Shown: in pieces, positions 1 through 11,450 of the stretch
How positions within the stretch are numbered: the first letter of the stretch is position 1
How the letters are laid out: each line of letters opens with the position of its first letter
DNA from: Paragorgia papillata
Taxonomy: Eukaryota > Cnidaria > Anthozoa > Scleralcyonacea > Coralliidae
NCBI GenBank assembly: GCA_035771165.1
Contig: JAWNZC010000408.1
Coordinates: forward strand, 2,418,001-2,482,000
Direction: 5' to 3'
DNA: 64,000 bases
Position numbers and translations under genes: made by a program
Notes under the pieces: generated by a model
Databases searched by the model: none
What the model was told of the DNA's origin: nothing
What the model saw: the letters and a program-made list of their open reading frames with translations, nothing else

Positions 1-605
1 TATAGTTCAAAGTACTTGCGCATTGCCAGACGAGAGCTTGGGCGTAAGTCCCTTGATTTCACCTTACAATTTGGGGCAACTTGGAGATTCAATTGAGATC
101 TATTTTTGGGCTTGACTTCGATAGACGAGTGATCAGAGAGTCCAAAGGGGGCGAGCTTAGTAGGGAGATCGTAGAAGGCATCGAGGTTGGTGAGAACAAG
201 GTCAAGTGTGTTGGGAGGATCGATTAAACGTTTTCTTTTACCTCAAGATAAGTTCAGATATTTGGTTCATACTTTTATGTTCCCAAAATGTGCTTTACAT
301 ATTCCTTTCAAAGCTTTTCTTGCGAACACAAGTTGACCGAATTATTCTATTTTTAACGAAAACAGCAAGTATCCTTCTTCTTTGACAAAGGATAGCAAAA
401 AATCTAGTCGTTCGCATTACTTTCAAAATAGCTTTAAGACAGTTTATTTGTAATCATCTGTTTTCCTGAATCAAAATTATCTTTGGGAAAAATGCGTAAC
501 ACGTTCAAAAATCGCTCACGGCCCAAGCAGAATATAGTGGGTTTGAAGACTGAGCAAAAAACCACACTTGTTTTGTCAGCAACTTTTGAAGACGTTCTGA
601 CTATG
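1..605. other. Unannotated AT-rich stretch
   Basis: I see no gene, RNA or clear repeat here. A 62-codon open frame from 483 runs into the MITE that begins at 606, so it is probably not a real coding region. Confidence 0.5.
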
Positions 606-777
606 GATCGTTTTCACTCACGTGATCGGTGGCCCATTGGGGTGGTGAAACAATACGAAATTTTTGAATAAGAATAGAGCTAAATTCCCATAGGATAAAA
701 ATGGTACACCAATATGGCCGCCATTTCATTGCTTCGGTACACCAATATGGCCGCCGTGACGTCAGATGAAAACGATC
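606..777. mobile_element. MITE family A, copy 1 (TA-flanked, about 170 bp)
   Basis: This segment is nearly identical to 45996-46157. Both begin GATCGTTTTCAC and end in the inverse, TGAAAACGATC. Both carry the same internal doublet in which ACCAATATGGCCGCC occurs twice, and a CACGTG and a GACGTC site. Copy 2 is flanked by TA on both sides, which suits Tc1/mariner-type insertion. The left flank of copy 1 has drifted. There is no coding capacity, so it is a non-autonomous element. The superfamily is inferred from the TA flank only. Confidence 0.7.
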
Positions 778-1020
778 TATTACTTCTACATATCTTTTTC
801 CAACTATTTGATTTTATCACACATCAAGCTTATTGTGTAGTTCTGGGGGAACGTCATTTTCAGCCGTTGACTGTGGCAAAATTCGAATGGCAAATAAAGC
901 AGAAATGCAAGAAATATCTCAAAAACTAGACGTTCGCATTACTTTCAGACCGTGATTTTATTAATCTTTGGTTGGCAAGGTACTTTTCACACATAAAGGC
1001 GAGGTAGATATAGCTTATCT

Positions 1021-1445
1021 AAGCCTGGAGTGCGGTATCGCCTTCTGTATCAGTGTAGCTTGGTATATATCGGGGAAACGGGAAGGAATCTCTCAACTCG
1101 CCTGAAGGAGCACAAGACATGTTGCATAAAAGCCCAACATGATAAATCTGCTGGACAGCATTAAACAGCACGTGATGTGCCTTATTCGGAGAATATTCTT
1201 GATTTTGTTTTCTAATTAATAAAATTAATGTGATACGCCATTGTATTCTTACGTGATTTAATTGATCAGTTGCTTAGCTTATAAATGACGTGAACCAACA
1301 GCTTGTTGTTATTGCTCTGATGAAGGCCTGAGTCAACAGACCGAAAGCTTAGCAAATAAATATTTTACGTGGTGTTTTCACAAAAATATTCTATATTACA
1401 TCGGCATGAAAACTTTCAAAGAATTAAAGAAATCTTTGCCAGAAA
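1021..1445 (+). pseudogene. Penelope-like element 3' relic (GIY-YIG endonuclease)
   Basis: From 1054 the + strand encodes CSLVYIGETGRNLSTRLKEH, then a short stretch ending HDKSAGQH and a stop. The VYIGETGRNL...RLKEH pattern is the GIY-YIG endonuclease found at the C-terminus of Penelope-like retroelements. The reverse transcriptase that should lie upstream is absent. Downstream, 1320-1440 (GAAGGCCTGAG...AAATATTTTACGTGGTG) recurs at 29125-29230, which marks it as the element's 3' end. It is a 5'-truncated, dead copy. Confidence 0.75.
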
Positions 1446-2779
1446 AAATGGTTTACAGTTAAAATGTACACTTATTTAATATTACTATGGAAAAGACAAA
1501 AAAAAGAAGGCTAAGAAAAGATGTGGCAGCGAGAAGAGGCAACAATAAATACGACTTAAAACCACTGAAAAAGCCTAAAAATTGCGATAAAGACCGAAAA
1601 CGATGCCGACCGAAATGTATATTAACTGAAAGAGCAAGGATGTGTCCTGAAGCGGTTTAAATGTAAGCGGCTGCAATGTATGGTATATTTTACTTAACTC
1701 GAGAGAGAACAATGAAGGAATTTTTTGTCAACAACAAAAAAACCCGAGAAACCCAGGAGAAACTAAACGCCACGAGTAAAAAGACAATCTGAAAAGAGTA
1801 GACTGAATTGGCGGTGTTTGTAGTGAGAAAAGCAGAGGAAAGTTTAACGGCAGGAGATTCGTATTTACTGATTTAGCTAAGTTAAAACGGAATAAATCTT
1901 GAAAATTAAAATCAATATAACTAATATCTTCTGTAGAGTTGTCTTTGGATGCTAGGACGTGGCATTGTGTCCTTTTTTGGCCACTTTGTCTATTTTTGAA
2001 TGAAAATTTGTCATTTGATTCATCTCGTTTTTAGCGCAAAGTTTCACTTTGCAGTATTGTGATGAGTGGCGAAAATTCACACGATACAGCGTGTTAACTT
2101 TCCGGGGGGGGGGGGGGGGGGCGTAAACTTACCAGGTTTAACGACATACATATACTTGTCGTAGTTGAAAAACCAGTGCAAATGTGAAACATTAGTATCA
2201 GTCTTTCATAATTCATATACAACAAATATTTATGTCGCTTAAAGCTCGTAAGTCCTAAAGAGCGATAACAGACAGGTTTGTATGTTATCTATGATTCTAT
2301 GAGTATTTCTTGAAAGACGTAAAATCCTATATCGAATGAAAGAAGTTTCCCCCCGGAATATATTAGAATAGCACTGCGCACGCGTGGTTTTGTTTGCGAC
2401 TGGCGAATACAATAATGGCGGAGAAACGCAAAGGAGCGATCAATTTTCTTCGCGAAACAACGACTTTCTAGGCTTAGCTGCATGGCTAATTAAATGTGGT
2501 CTGGACGAAAGGATTTATTGTCTGCCTAGCGGAAGGTGCGAATAAATATTAAAAGCTTTCTATTCAACTTTAATATGGTTTGGCAGTTGACGATGTTGTG
2601 AATCGGTTTGTAGAGTGTTGTTGGTTCGTGTCTGTTATATTTTACACGAGTGGCGCTCGAGCAGTTTTGTACGTCAGCTCAATAACAAATTCTGCATACT
2701 GGAGATTGTAGACTGTCTTCGCATTTTGATTTGGCGTTCAATAAACTATATTAAACATGAATGTTTAAGTTCTACATGT
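1446..2779. other. Unannotated spacer with a poly-G run
   Basis: No gene is recognised. A G homopolymer of about 18 bases lies at 2104-2121. The short open frames look random in this AT-rich context. Confidence 0.5.
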
Positions 2780-2787
2780 ATCTGTAC

Positions 2788-4733
2788 CACTGATCTATAT
2801 AAGAGACTGGATAGAGCATCTATTATCTGAGCGCCTTCAGAAATTGAAGCCGGAAGTTACGCCCTAATTTGTAAGCGACGCCATATTGGATGGTCCCACC
2901 ATGAGGGGTGAGTTGCTATATTTTACTGTTGTGAATTCGTTGTTTTCGCATATAATCACGAAATAGACGAACAACACAAATCCATTTTGGTATTTCAAGC
3001 AACGGGACACATCATGGAACTATGGAGGACCTAAGAACGTGAAGGGAAACTGAATCGTAAGTAAATAACTTGATATTTTGACGAAATTTCGAAGGGGACG
3101 GAGAGCTCCCGAAGGGTTATTTACCAAGGAAACGGGAAACCCAACATTGTAAACGGCCGGTGGTTAATAAACTGATTTGTAGGATACAAATGTGAGATAA
3201 TACTGTAATTGTGGAATGTTCACAATCGAGTAGATCATTTTAAAAAAAGCCGAAGGACGTGTAAAATTATGGCACAGAAGATAGATTGGCTTGTAGAGTT
3301 GTGAGTAGATTTCGACAAGCAGCATATTTCTTTGGCAACATAGGAGCATGTTAATACTCTATAAGTTTGTAATACTTACAATGTTTGGTGCTTCCATAGA
3401 AGTAAACTGTAGCATGCATCATAACAAGAACGAGCCAGTTTGTTTTATTAAACTCCATGCCCAGTGTCCAAGTCATGTATTTAAGAAATTAAGTTGTCAA
3501 CATTGTTTCTTATTAACAGCTGAGCTATTTTACTCCCTGTCATTTTGATGAAAAAATTGTTTGTGAGTATCTGTAAAATTGAATGTGATATTTGTATGTT
3601 ATGTTGTAGGTAGTTTAAAATGAAACAACAATGAATGAAGAACAATAAAGGTGAAGCAACATGACAACTTAATACAGAATATAATTGAACTGTGTCATTT
3701 ATAGTTTTCAAACTTTGTCAATGATTTGATTAAAGAAAATGTTTACAATTCATGAGTGTATTTTGTCTTGTGTAGTTTGATTCTGTATAAATGTACTATA
3801 TAATAAATTTTTAATCTGTTCTCTGACTTCTGTATGTTATGAAAATTGTGGCAGAACTAATACTGTACTATCAGTGTACTATACAAGTAGATCAACAAGG
3901 CCAGTGTTTGATGTTTATATAAAGTCAAAACAAATCAAGCTAATATATATGTTAAACTTCACAACGATGTGGCGGATAACATTTGTAAACTGGCTAAAAA
4001 AAAGCATCTGGGCAAAGGTATAGTCACAAAACTAATTATATTGTAAAATTAATACAAGATTTTTAGTTGTAGGCAAATGTAGGCCCAATTGCCCAAATTA
4101 GATAACCCTATCTCATAGAAAATAATAAACTCATTCTGATTAATCCTGTGAATGCCAGGATAACTTATTTGAATCATTACCCCGAGTTTTCTGTGAGTGA
4201 AAATATATTGTTCAACTATAGGCACATCCACTGATCTATACAGTTGGGCACATCGCATTCTTAAATTAATTGTTTGATTCCGGTCTTTTGGCTTATGATA
4301 TAATAATACCACAGCAGTTGTTCGTAGTGTAGCTTGTTCAGTTGATCAAATTTCCCGAATTCATTCGGTCCTTTAGCAGTATTTCCATATTGTGAGTAAA
4401 TTCTGAATGAGAAACGGCCTTCGTCTGTTCAAAGTTGTCATCAATGACACTTGGGAGTTCGCTCCATCGAACTCGCAAATTCCGTTTTCCCCCACATTTT
4501 GGGGCTAAATAACTACAATTTTTCTCTCTAAATGCTTCACGTGTCCTTTCTTCCTCGTGATAAAAAAGTTTGTCCGAACCCGAAGGAGAAAAATGCCTTA
4601 ATATGCGAAAACTATAATTGTGCAACAGTAAAATATAGCGAAAGTGGGACCATCCAACATGGCGGCTGTTGCCAACTTCCGACTTCAATTTCAGATAACG
4701 GATGCTCTATCCAGTCTCTTATATAGATCAGTG
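2788..4733. mobile_element. Non-autonomous TIR element, 1946 bp, 8-bp TSD (hAT-like)
   Basis: The element begins CACTGATCTATATAAGAGAC at 2788 and ends in the exact inverse at 4733. The inverted arms continue imperfectly for about 170 bp and include a shared GGATGGTCCCAC and a GCTATATTTTACTGTTG block. ATCTGTAC occurs immediately outside both ends (2780-2787 and 4734-4741) as a perfect 8-bp target-site duplication. It fits the nTnnnnAn pattern known for hAT insertions. The 1.6-kb interior shows no transposase and only random-looking open frames. A P-type element would also give 8 bp, so the superfamily is inferred. Confidence 0.8.
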
Positions 4734-4741
4734 ATCTGTAC

Positions 4742-5708
4742 CTGCGTGAACTTAGCGCGTGATTAGGCAGACGATTTGCAAGTCTAAAAACGTGAAGCTA
4801 GCAACATAATCATCAGACGATCGTTATTTGTAAAGGCGACAAAAACTCATGTATATTTACATCCACTTGGCAGATTTTAGTCAATTTTGATCTGGATCGA
4901 CTGGACGTCACACGATACGTATTAGTATCGCAATTCTTGCGCCAAGCTTTTTATGCAAAAATTTCAAGGAGTTCAAAAAGATCTTGATGTTATTAAACAG
5001 ACTGGAAAACAATATTAATAGTGAAGGGCACAATTTTTTTTGCGTTCTTCACAAGAGAAAATGACTCTTTAAGAATCCCTTGAGATTCTATTTTGGGTTG
5101 TTTGTCTGAATTTTGGCTTGTATTATTTTATTATTGGGCTTTGCTTTAGAAAATGGGCTGGCAGGTTGCGGGGGTGGCAGCTCTGTCCTTACACGTGGCA
5201 AAAATCGTTATTATCTTTGACTAGAAACTTTGCACTATCCTTGGGATCTAGTTTATATTAATATTGACTTTGTATGCTCTTTCGGTATGTAAATGCATGA
5301 CTACAGATGAACTTTGCTAATTTTCTCGGGTATTTTTCTTCATTTTCCCATACTTTTTCTTTGTATTAAACATTTTTCAGGCTTTTATAATTTTACTTTA
5401 TTACGTTAGAAAATCACTTTAGAAAAACCTCCAAATATAAAACAGAATATTTTTACAATCAGTGCAGTAAATTTAAGTTTTCCTTTAAGGTCACCAACTT
5501 TGGAATTTAACGGGGGGAGGGGGGGAGGAGGGAGTGTACAAAAATGCATATAAAGTGGGCGAGTGGTTATTGCGTTCATGTATTTCTGGTAATAATAATA
5601 ATAACAATAATACTATTATAATAAGTGGCCTATATTAAATTATATATTTATACTGTCTTTTTTTGTTGTCTTCAGTGAAACGTGTTCTTTTTTGTTTTTG
5701 GTACCTAG
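4742..5708. other. Spacer upstream of gene copy 1; purine run and TAA repeat
   Basis: There is no gene signal. A purine/G-rich run lies at 5509-5541. A short TAA-type microsatellite at about 5590-5620 is the small counterpart of the 1.2-kb array at 44204-45430. From about 5585 this sequence is homologous to the DNA before exon 3 of gene copy 2. Confidence 0.6.
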
Positions 5709-5710
5709 AG

Positions 5711-5853
5711 CTATTTTAAGGATGGTAAGGTTTGTCAACTTTGGTCGTTCATGAGTGCAACTAATGATCAGTATGTGTGGATAACAGATCAGCCTGGGGA
5801 AAATATTTCTTATAAAGTTGGAGCAACTGGTAAAGCTGAAGGAGATACATTGC
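5711..5853 (+). CDS. Gene copy 1, exon equivalent to exon 3 (novel family)
   Basis: The acceptor is ctagag before C-TAT-TTT, and the donor is GTAAGT at 5854. The exon encodes YFKDGKVCQLWSF, then SATNDQYVWITDQPG, then SYKVGATGKAEGDTL. It leaves phase 1, which matches the next exon at 8487. It is about 80-90 percent identical in protein to 45497-45645, with two residues fewer in the variable loop (DQPGENIS against NDSAGNGNTS). I found no partner for copy 2 exons 1 and 2 upstream, so the 5' end of this copy is either outside the window or lost. An alternative acceptor two bases earlier would start it in phase 0. No family is recognised with certainty. Confidence 0.75.
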
Positions 5854-6359
5854 GTAAGTCATTTTGAAAACAACTAGATATATCGCGGACCGATATCTTC
5901 AAATCAACCAAATTTTTTGGTTGACTTTGGCAGATTGCTTAAAGGCACAGTGTTGAGTACCACGCGCATGCGCATAAACCCTTCGTTTTGAACAAATTCA
6001 TGAACAAATTCAAAGCAATTCAACATGGCGTCGTAATAGGTGTTGTGTTACTTGTACTTGATTTGTGTTATGAATTGGAGTAGAAAGATTGTTATTAAAA
6101 AGACAATTGAATGTACTTACTTCTTCATCGCTTATAGTAGAATGTTCTTCTTCAGTTTCTATATTTTCCGTAATTGAATCGGTATCATCAATGAACCGAA
6201 CATACATCGCTTTCCGCCATTTTGCGTTAGCGCGCCCCCGCAGATACAAATCACTAATCAGCGGTCAATTACATCACGTGGTACGTAACACTGTGCCTTT
6301 AATTAGACCAAAAATACAAATAATATGTTCAGCAAGCGTGAATGAAGGTGCACAAACGT

Positions 6360-7215
6360 GAACAAAACCATACAGAACTGCGTTTCCAGACAATATATAT
6401 TTCTAGAGACTATGGTCAATTTGGACCTATATAGATTGAGAAATGGCGGATCAGAGAGGAGTGAAAACAAACAATGTGCGTGATGTGATGATGGTGCATG
6501 GTGGGGGGAGTGCTGCTTCATATATTGGGATATAGGAAGTTTGGTAAACCTTGCTTTGACCATTTTGAACTTGACGAAGAGGTACTTATTATAGACCTAT
6601 ACATAAATCAGACAAAGTGCTAAAGAGCGGTGCCCTATTTGGCGTCAAAAACGTCGCGCTTGTATTCTCGTTCCAGAGCCCACGTTTCTGTGTCCGCTGG
6701 ATTACAGGTTGCCACGGCCTAGTGTACGATTCCGTCAAACACCCATAATATAAAGCTTCCTAACCAGTCGTCAGGGCAGGCAGTGACTGGCTTGTCAACT
6801 AGGACACCGTAGTATAAAGCTGCCTGACGATCTGGGCACTGCAATTTTGTGCAATTGTGTTTACCTGGGGAACGCTTCGCTTCGCGGAGATCGTAAAAAA
6901 GCCGCCAAAATCTGCCCTCGCATTAAAAACTTCCATTCTCAATGCGGCAATGCCAGAGCCCATGACGTTTGTGTGGCCGTGGCTATCAATTCTGCACAAA
7001 GTTACAAGCAAAATTATAAAGCTGACTGACGAGCTAGGCGCTACCTGCGGAATACTCAATGCTTTTCTTCACAAACACGATGTCGTCAAAATGCTTGGCG
7101 TCAAAAAACATCGCTTTTATTCTCGTTCCCATGCGGAGCCTACGTTTCTGTGCGCCGTGGCTTAATTACGGGTACCACATAAAAGTGACACCCAGAATAT
7201 AATAAAGCTACCTAA
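6360..7215. repeat. Intron 1 repeat blocks (copy 1)
   Basis: A block ending GAACTTGACGAAGAGGTA (about 6530-6591) recurs near 46225-46293. The phrase TTCTCGTTCC...GAGCCCACGTTTCTGTG occurs twice here (about 6665 and 7120) and twice in the partner intron (about 50490 and 50935). Intron 1 therefore carries an older internal repeat that was copied with the gene. No coding signal is seen. Confidence 0.65.
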
Positions 7216-7952
7216 AGGACCGGTCATTATTTATGGCCGGGGTGGGGGCCGAAGAGAAAATGTACGGGTGAGATAAAAGAAAATTTAACATAATATTTTT
7301 ATAGGTGTATTTATTGGCGTACAGCATAATTAACCCAAATTGATTTGAAATTACTGTTCATCATCTGTCAAAATGTCAATTGCATCAATTGCTACAAATC
7401 TCAGACTCCTTATAGTACTCTTTTTCTGACTATATATTGCTTTCTTTTTTTTTGTTCTTAAACCTCTGCTCGATTTTTCTGCTGGCTTTCCTTTTCCTTT
7501 CACCACTGTCAATAGCACTCTTGTCAAACCTGTTGTCATACACGTTGATGCACGACATGCTGAATATTCAGTGTTATCGACTCAGTTTCTTTGATCATAC
7601 CTTCGACCTTTGTGGAAAGGTCTCCACAAATAAAATTTTGCTGCTTGCTCAGCGTCTGGTATCCAGGTATTGTTATAAAATCCATAATTTATTTATTAAC
7701 ATTCTGACTGTCATGAAGATTTTACCTTGATGAATTAAGTCATCTGGATTTAGTCAGAGTAAATTACTATGTAAAGGGTACCAATGCAGGTACCAATGTA
7801 ACAAAATAGGTGTAGGGGTGGGGTAAGAAATTTGTCTGAATTACAGTGGTGGGGTTAAGGCATATTTTGTTTTAAAAATGGTGGAGTTAAACAATTTTTG
7901 TTATCCAAGATATATTCGCTTCGGCCCCCACCCCGGTTATAAATAATGACCG
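7216..7952. mobile_element. TIR element, 737 bp, inserted in intron 1 of copy 1
   Basis: The arms are GGTCATTATTTATGGCCGGG near the left end and the inverse, CCCCGGTTATAAATAATGACC, at the right end. The near-8-bp repeats CTACCTAA (7208-7215) and CTCCCTAA (7953-7960) flank it. The partner intron has the single uninterrupted sequence CTACCTAACGAGCCAGCCGC at 51011-51030, which is an empty site. On the minus strand the interior has a short open frame ending in a Lys-rich segment (7351-7539) with no recognised domain. An 8-bp duplication fits hAT, but that call is inference. Confidence 0.8.
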
Positions 7953-8303
7953 CTCCCTAACGAGCCAGCCGCTCGGCGGCTACTCGCCAGGGCACCGCAA
8001 TTGCAAGCAATTGCATATTCAAGCCTCGTTCCTTGTTTTTTATAATTCAGAATAGTTTTTACACAACAGCGATATTTGAAGGGCTTATTTAAATGCACGT
8101 CTAAAACTCATTATTAAAAATAATTCATGAGGATCCCGGAAAACACAAAGAAAATCCATGTTTAATGAGGGTCTATATATGTGATATAAATTCCTCTTGA
8201 TTTGCATAAACTTTAGCTTTGATTTTCTCGACTTAGACAACGTTTTTCTAGAAAAATTACTACGCCAACGAACTAACCAAATAGATCGTTTTAATTAGAA
8301 GTA

Positions 8304-8400
8304 TTTACAGAATTCGTGTCAGTTCTGTATTGGGATACAGGCACTCGGCTTCGCCTCGTGTCTGTATACCCCGATACAGAACGGCCACTCATTCTGTAAA
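8304..8400. repeat. Foldback hairpin with a GGCTTCGCC apex
   Basis: The arms TTTACAGAAT...GTTCTGTATTGGGATACAG and the inverse pair around an apex reading CTCGGCTTCGCCTCG. The stem is about 45 bp with few mismatches. It lies about 90 bp upstream of the exon at 8487 and is absent from the partner intron, so it is a separate insertion. Confidence 0.7.
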
Positions 8401-8486
8401 GAGCATATAAAAGAATATAAAATTGGTAGCCGTTTATATAAGTAGAGTTTATGCCATATATCTTGGAGTTTTATTTGTCTTTTCAG

Positions 8487-8614
8487 CTTTAGTTAAAATC
8501 ACATTCAAAGAAGCCGGGGAAATTCTTTTGAAGAAATGGTATTACCTACAATTCCAGAAAAACAACAAAACGTTCCAAGTGCAGGCATCAGATAAAGAGG
8601 TCAAAGCTGTACAG
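8487..8614 (+). CDS. Gene copy 1, exon equivalent to exon 4
   Basis: A pyrimidine-rich acceptor (ttttcag) opens an exon that enters in phase 1 and closes in phase 0 at CAG before gtttgc. It encodes VKITFKEAGEILLKKWYYLQ, then FQKNNKTFQVQASDKEVKAV. Its length, 128 nt, is identical to the exon at 51234-51361, with about half the residues conserved. Conserved points are KITF, F-x-KNN-T-x-x-VQAS and KAV. A second AG six bases downstream could also serve as acceptor and would remove two residues. The divergence is higher here than in the other exons. Confidence 0.75.
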
Positions 8615-8689
8615 GTTTGCATATTCTAAAACTCTTGATGTCATAAAACTCTTGACGGGAACAGCTATACTGCACAACCAGAGCACAAT

Positions 8690-9130
8690 CACATGCAACC
8701 GCGACGACAACCCCAACCATCACTAAGACCACAACCACGAGAAGAACTACGACTACAACCATGACTACAACTGTCGCAACCATCACCAAGACCACATACA
8801 ACTATGACTATGACATGCACATTGCACAACCACCATCGCAACAAAACCACAACTAAAACGGCAATCACAACCACAACAGCAAGCACAACCACTTCAATGA
8901 CCACCACTACGACCTCGAGCATAACTATATACGATCACAACAACGACCACAACCCAACCCGAAGCGAAGCGACAAATCTAACCATTATGCATAGCACCGT
9001 GACTACAACGCCAACCACCACTATACAACTATACAACTATGACCATGCACATATGGAACCACAACCCTAGCTATAACGAAAAACGCAACTGACAACCACG
9101 ACCCAACCATGACCACAACCTTTTTTGATT
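8690..9130. repeat. Degenerate (ACNACN) low-complexity tract, copy 1
   Basis: Hundreds of bases are built from ACCACAACC, ACGACTACA and related words in a period of three or six. The same kind of tract follows exon 4 in copy 2 (about 51880-52180, resuming 55780-56520), so it predates the duplication. Long open frames across it are composition artefacts. Confidence 0.8.
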
Positions 9131-9183
9131 GCCGTAGGTTATGTGTTTGCATGCAAGTATAAGCACAAAAAATATTGAAATAG

Positions 9184-9395
9184 ATTAGAAATCAAGATTT
9201 TTGTTCTTTTCATACATTTTGAGATATAAGAATTCGAATCAAATTTTACTATAGGGTTGCACATACGAATTGATGCAAATACGAATGGATAGAAATGGTT
9301 GCAAATACGAACGAATGTACCCACCATTAGACTAGAAATAATTTTTTTTGTTCTTTTCATACATTTTGAGATATATAGGATTTCGAATCAAAGTT
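9184..9395 (+). pseudogene. Decayed duplicate of the exon-5 splice region
   Basis: The sequence TAGAAATCAAGATTTTTGTTC...TTTTACTATAGGGTT (9184-9257) matches the acceptor flank of exon 5 in copy 2 (57691-57764). It continues with a scrambled remnant of the exon start, where GAAATGGTT...ATACGAA and GAATGTACCCACC are still visible up to 9327. A second copy of the acceptor flank follows at 9330-9395. The intact last exon of copy 1 lies 2.5 kb downstream at 11916. Confidence 0.65.
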
Positions 9396-10065
9396 TAACC
9401 GAAGTTTTAACTTATTTACACTGTTATTTTTAAGGAGTAATTTTAACTCCTCCTTTACTTTATTTTAGGGGAGTAGAATTTTTTTGGCAAATTTAACTCC
9501 ATTTTCGGAGTTAAAATAACTCCTTCGGGGGAGTAAATTATTTTTAGGGAGTAATTTTAACTTCCATTTAGAAGAGTTAATTTTTTTTCATATTTTGACT
9601 CCATTTCCAAGAGTTAAATTAACTCTTTCGGGAGAGTATATTTTTAGGAAGTTATTTTAACTCCCCCTTTAAGAGTAACTTTTTTTCTCCATATTTTGAT
9701 AATAAGGTATAATTAATATACTTAATAAGGTATAAAGAATGACAGACAAAGTCGGCAAGAAAATATATGGCTTTTCTTTTAATCGATTTAAAAATCTTTT
9801 ACGTATAGTGTAGTTCTGCATGTCCTTTGTCTATCTGTGTAATTTTTTAGTAGATCTGTTGTTCTGTTAAATAGGTAGACTTGGAAAATTGATCGATTCT
9901 GACATTTAAAATAAATAGTTGTCAATTTCATTGTCGATTTTCACCTATAGGATTCACTTCTCAATTGCTTGAAAACTATTTTATGTTGAAGCTTATTTAC
10001 TTTTCTACGTTTTGGTATAATAACATAAAGTCGTTACTGATAGGAAAGGTTTCAAAAAAGGTCTC

Positions 10066-10153
10066 GGCCCCGTTCACACTATACCGTATAGTGTGAACAT
10101 GCAGACTCAATCGGCACGATATTGTGCCGAAGTAAAGTTCACACTATACCGGA
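10066..10153. repeat. Small palindrome, GTTCACACTATAC units
   Basis: GTTCACACTATAC and its exact inverse abut around one base at 10071-10097, and a further GTTCACACTATACC lies at 10137. The lead-in GGCCCCGTT resembles the end of the MITE at 26339 (GGCCCCGTTTACAC), which suggests related MITE ends. Confidence 0.6.
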
Positions 10154-10604
10154 TAAAAAAATTAACTTCCTGTAGAAGTTTGAAAATTTTGGTTTGAAAA
10201 CAATTTGCTCAAAAAATAGGATATGATTGTGAAATTTTATACACTGATGTTAACAGAGAGTGGCATGGTAATGTTACTTAATATTAATGTTTATCGAATT
10301 TCTTTTTAAAAAGTGACCTGAAAAACCTTAAAACTATTTGGCACAGAATCTTCACACATATCAAACAATAGCTTTTTTCCTGGCGAACAAGATGATATAT
10401 AAATCACGTTTGTCCACATTGATATAGCGATTACTTACTTAATAAAAAGTATTTTCTATTTTTGACAAAACGTTTTAATTTTACAACTGTGGAAACAAAG
10501 CAATTCATTCCGATGAAGGTAATAAACAGCTTTACCACTTTTATTTGTTCAAAAGCAAAAGGGAATCAACGCATACGGATCGGAATCAACGGAAACCTTG
10601 ATTG

Positions 10605-10655
10605 GCCCGAGTTTTTACTCCTGAACAAAACGCCTGCTCAGGCGTTCACTCGGGC
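10605..10655. repeat. Hairpin, GCCCGAGT...ACTCGGGC
   Basis: The arms GCCCGAGT and ACTCGGGC enclose a second stem (ACGCCTG / CAGGCGT). It lies inside the foldback element. Confidence 0.55.
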
Positions 10656-11416
10656 TATTGATTTCTGAAAGCTTATACTCTAGCAAGACTATATGGCAAT
10701 GCAATGCATAATTGCATAAATTTTGACAAATAGAATCTGTAGTCTTGTATGAACTGCAGCGGTGCAGGAAGCGCCAAAGGTTTGCTAAATCGCCTAAATG
10801 TATATAAATGTAAACAACAATGCCGTTTTTCTGAAAATTAAACAACGGATCTAACATATTTAGTATAGACAAAACCTATTGTGTCGGATTCGGCAGATTC
10901 AAGCGATAATTTTGATGTAGAATTTATTTAAATTCGGAAAATATTTAAACATGTTTTGAAACACACGTTTCCAAATGTAATACGAAACGGACACCTGCAT
11001 GTACACGATATCTAGACATGCACTGAACAGTTCACATGTTGATATCTTACCGCTATTTGCTCTATTCGGTGCTTAATATTATACTTGCATTTTGTAGTTG
11101 TTGGACTAAGCCGCAAAGCCAGGGCCAACCTGTTTCGAAATAGTTCGTCATCTTTTTAATACATACTAGGTCTACCGCGATCGGCGTGTGCAGTCGTAAA
11201 CATTGTAAGCCTTTGTAAGCATATTTATGATGAAGAAAATTGTCAGCCGCATTACTGATCAATTATAACTCGGTCACTTGCAAAATATCCCAACACCGTT
11301 CCAGAACAAGATTCGAAAACACTTCATCCAATTCCAAAGGTAAAGCTATTCAAACAATGATGTTAGGTGTTACTCCGAGTGACGAACCATACCGGACAAG
11401 TGGAGAAAACTCTACT

Positions 11417-11450
11417 TGGCCCGGCTGGGATTCGAACCCGCGACCTTCGG
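11417..11450 (-). repeat. tRNA-like 3' half (SINE or tRNA relic)
   Basis: On the minus strand the sequence GGTCGCGGGTTCGAATCCCA gives a T-arm with a canonical B box (GGTTCGAATCC), followed by GCCGGGCCA as a plausible acceptor strand. No D-arm or anticodon arm precedes it. It is a truncated tRNA-derived piece and not a working tRNA. Confidence 0.55.

Noticed and set aside
4338..4688. 116-codon minus-strand frame in the 1946-bp TIR element
   Set aside because: It runs through the inverted arm and has no domain. The matching left arm does not keep the frame open.
8601..9070. Val-rich and Thr-rich frames on both strands
   Set aside because: They are products of the degenerate ACN tract.
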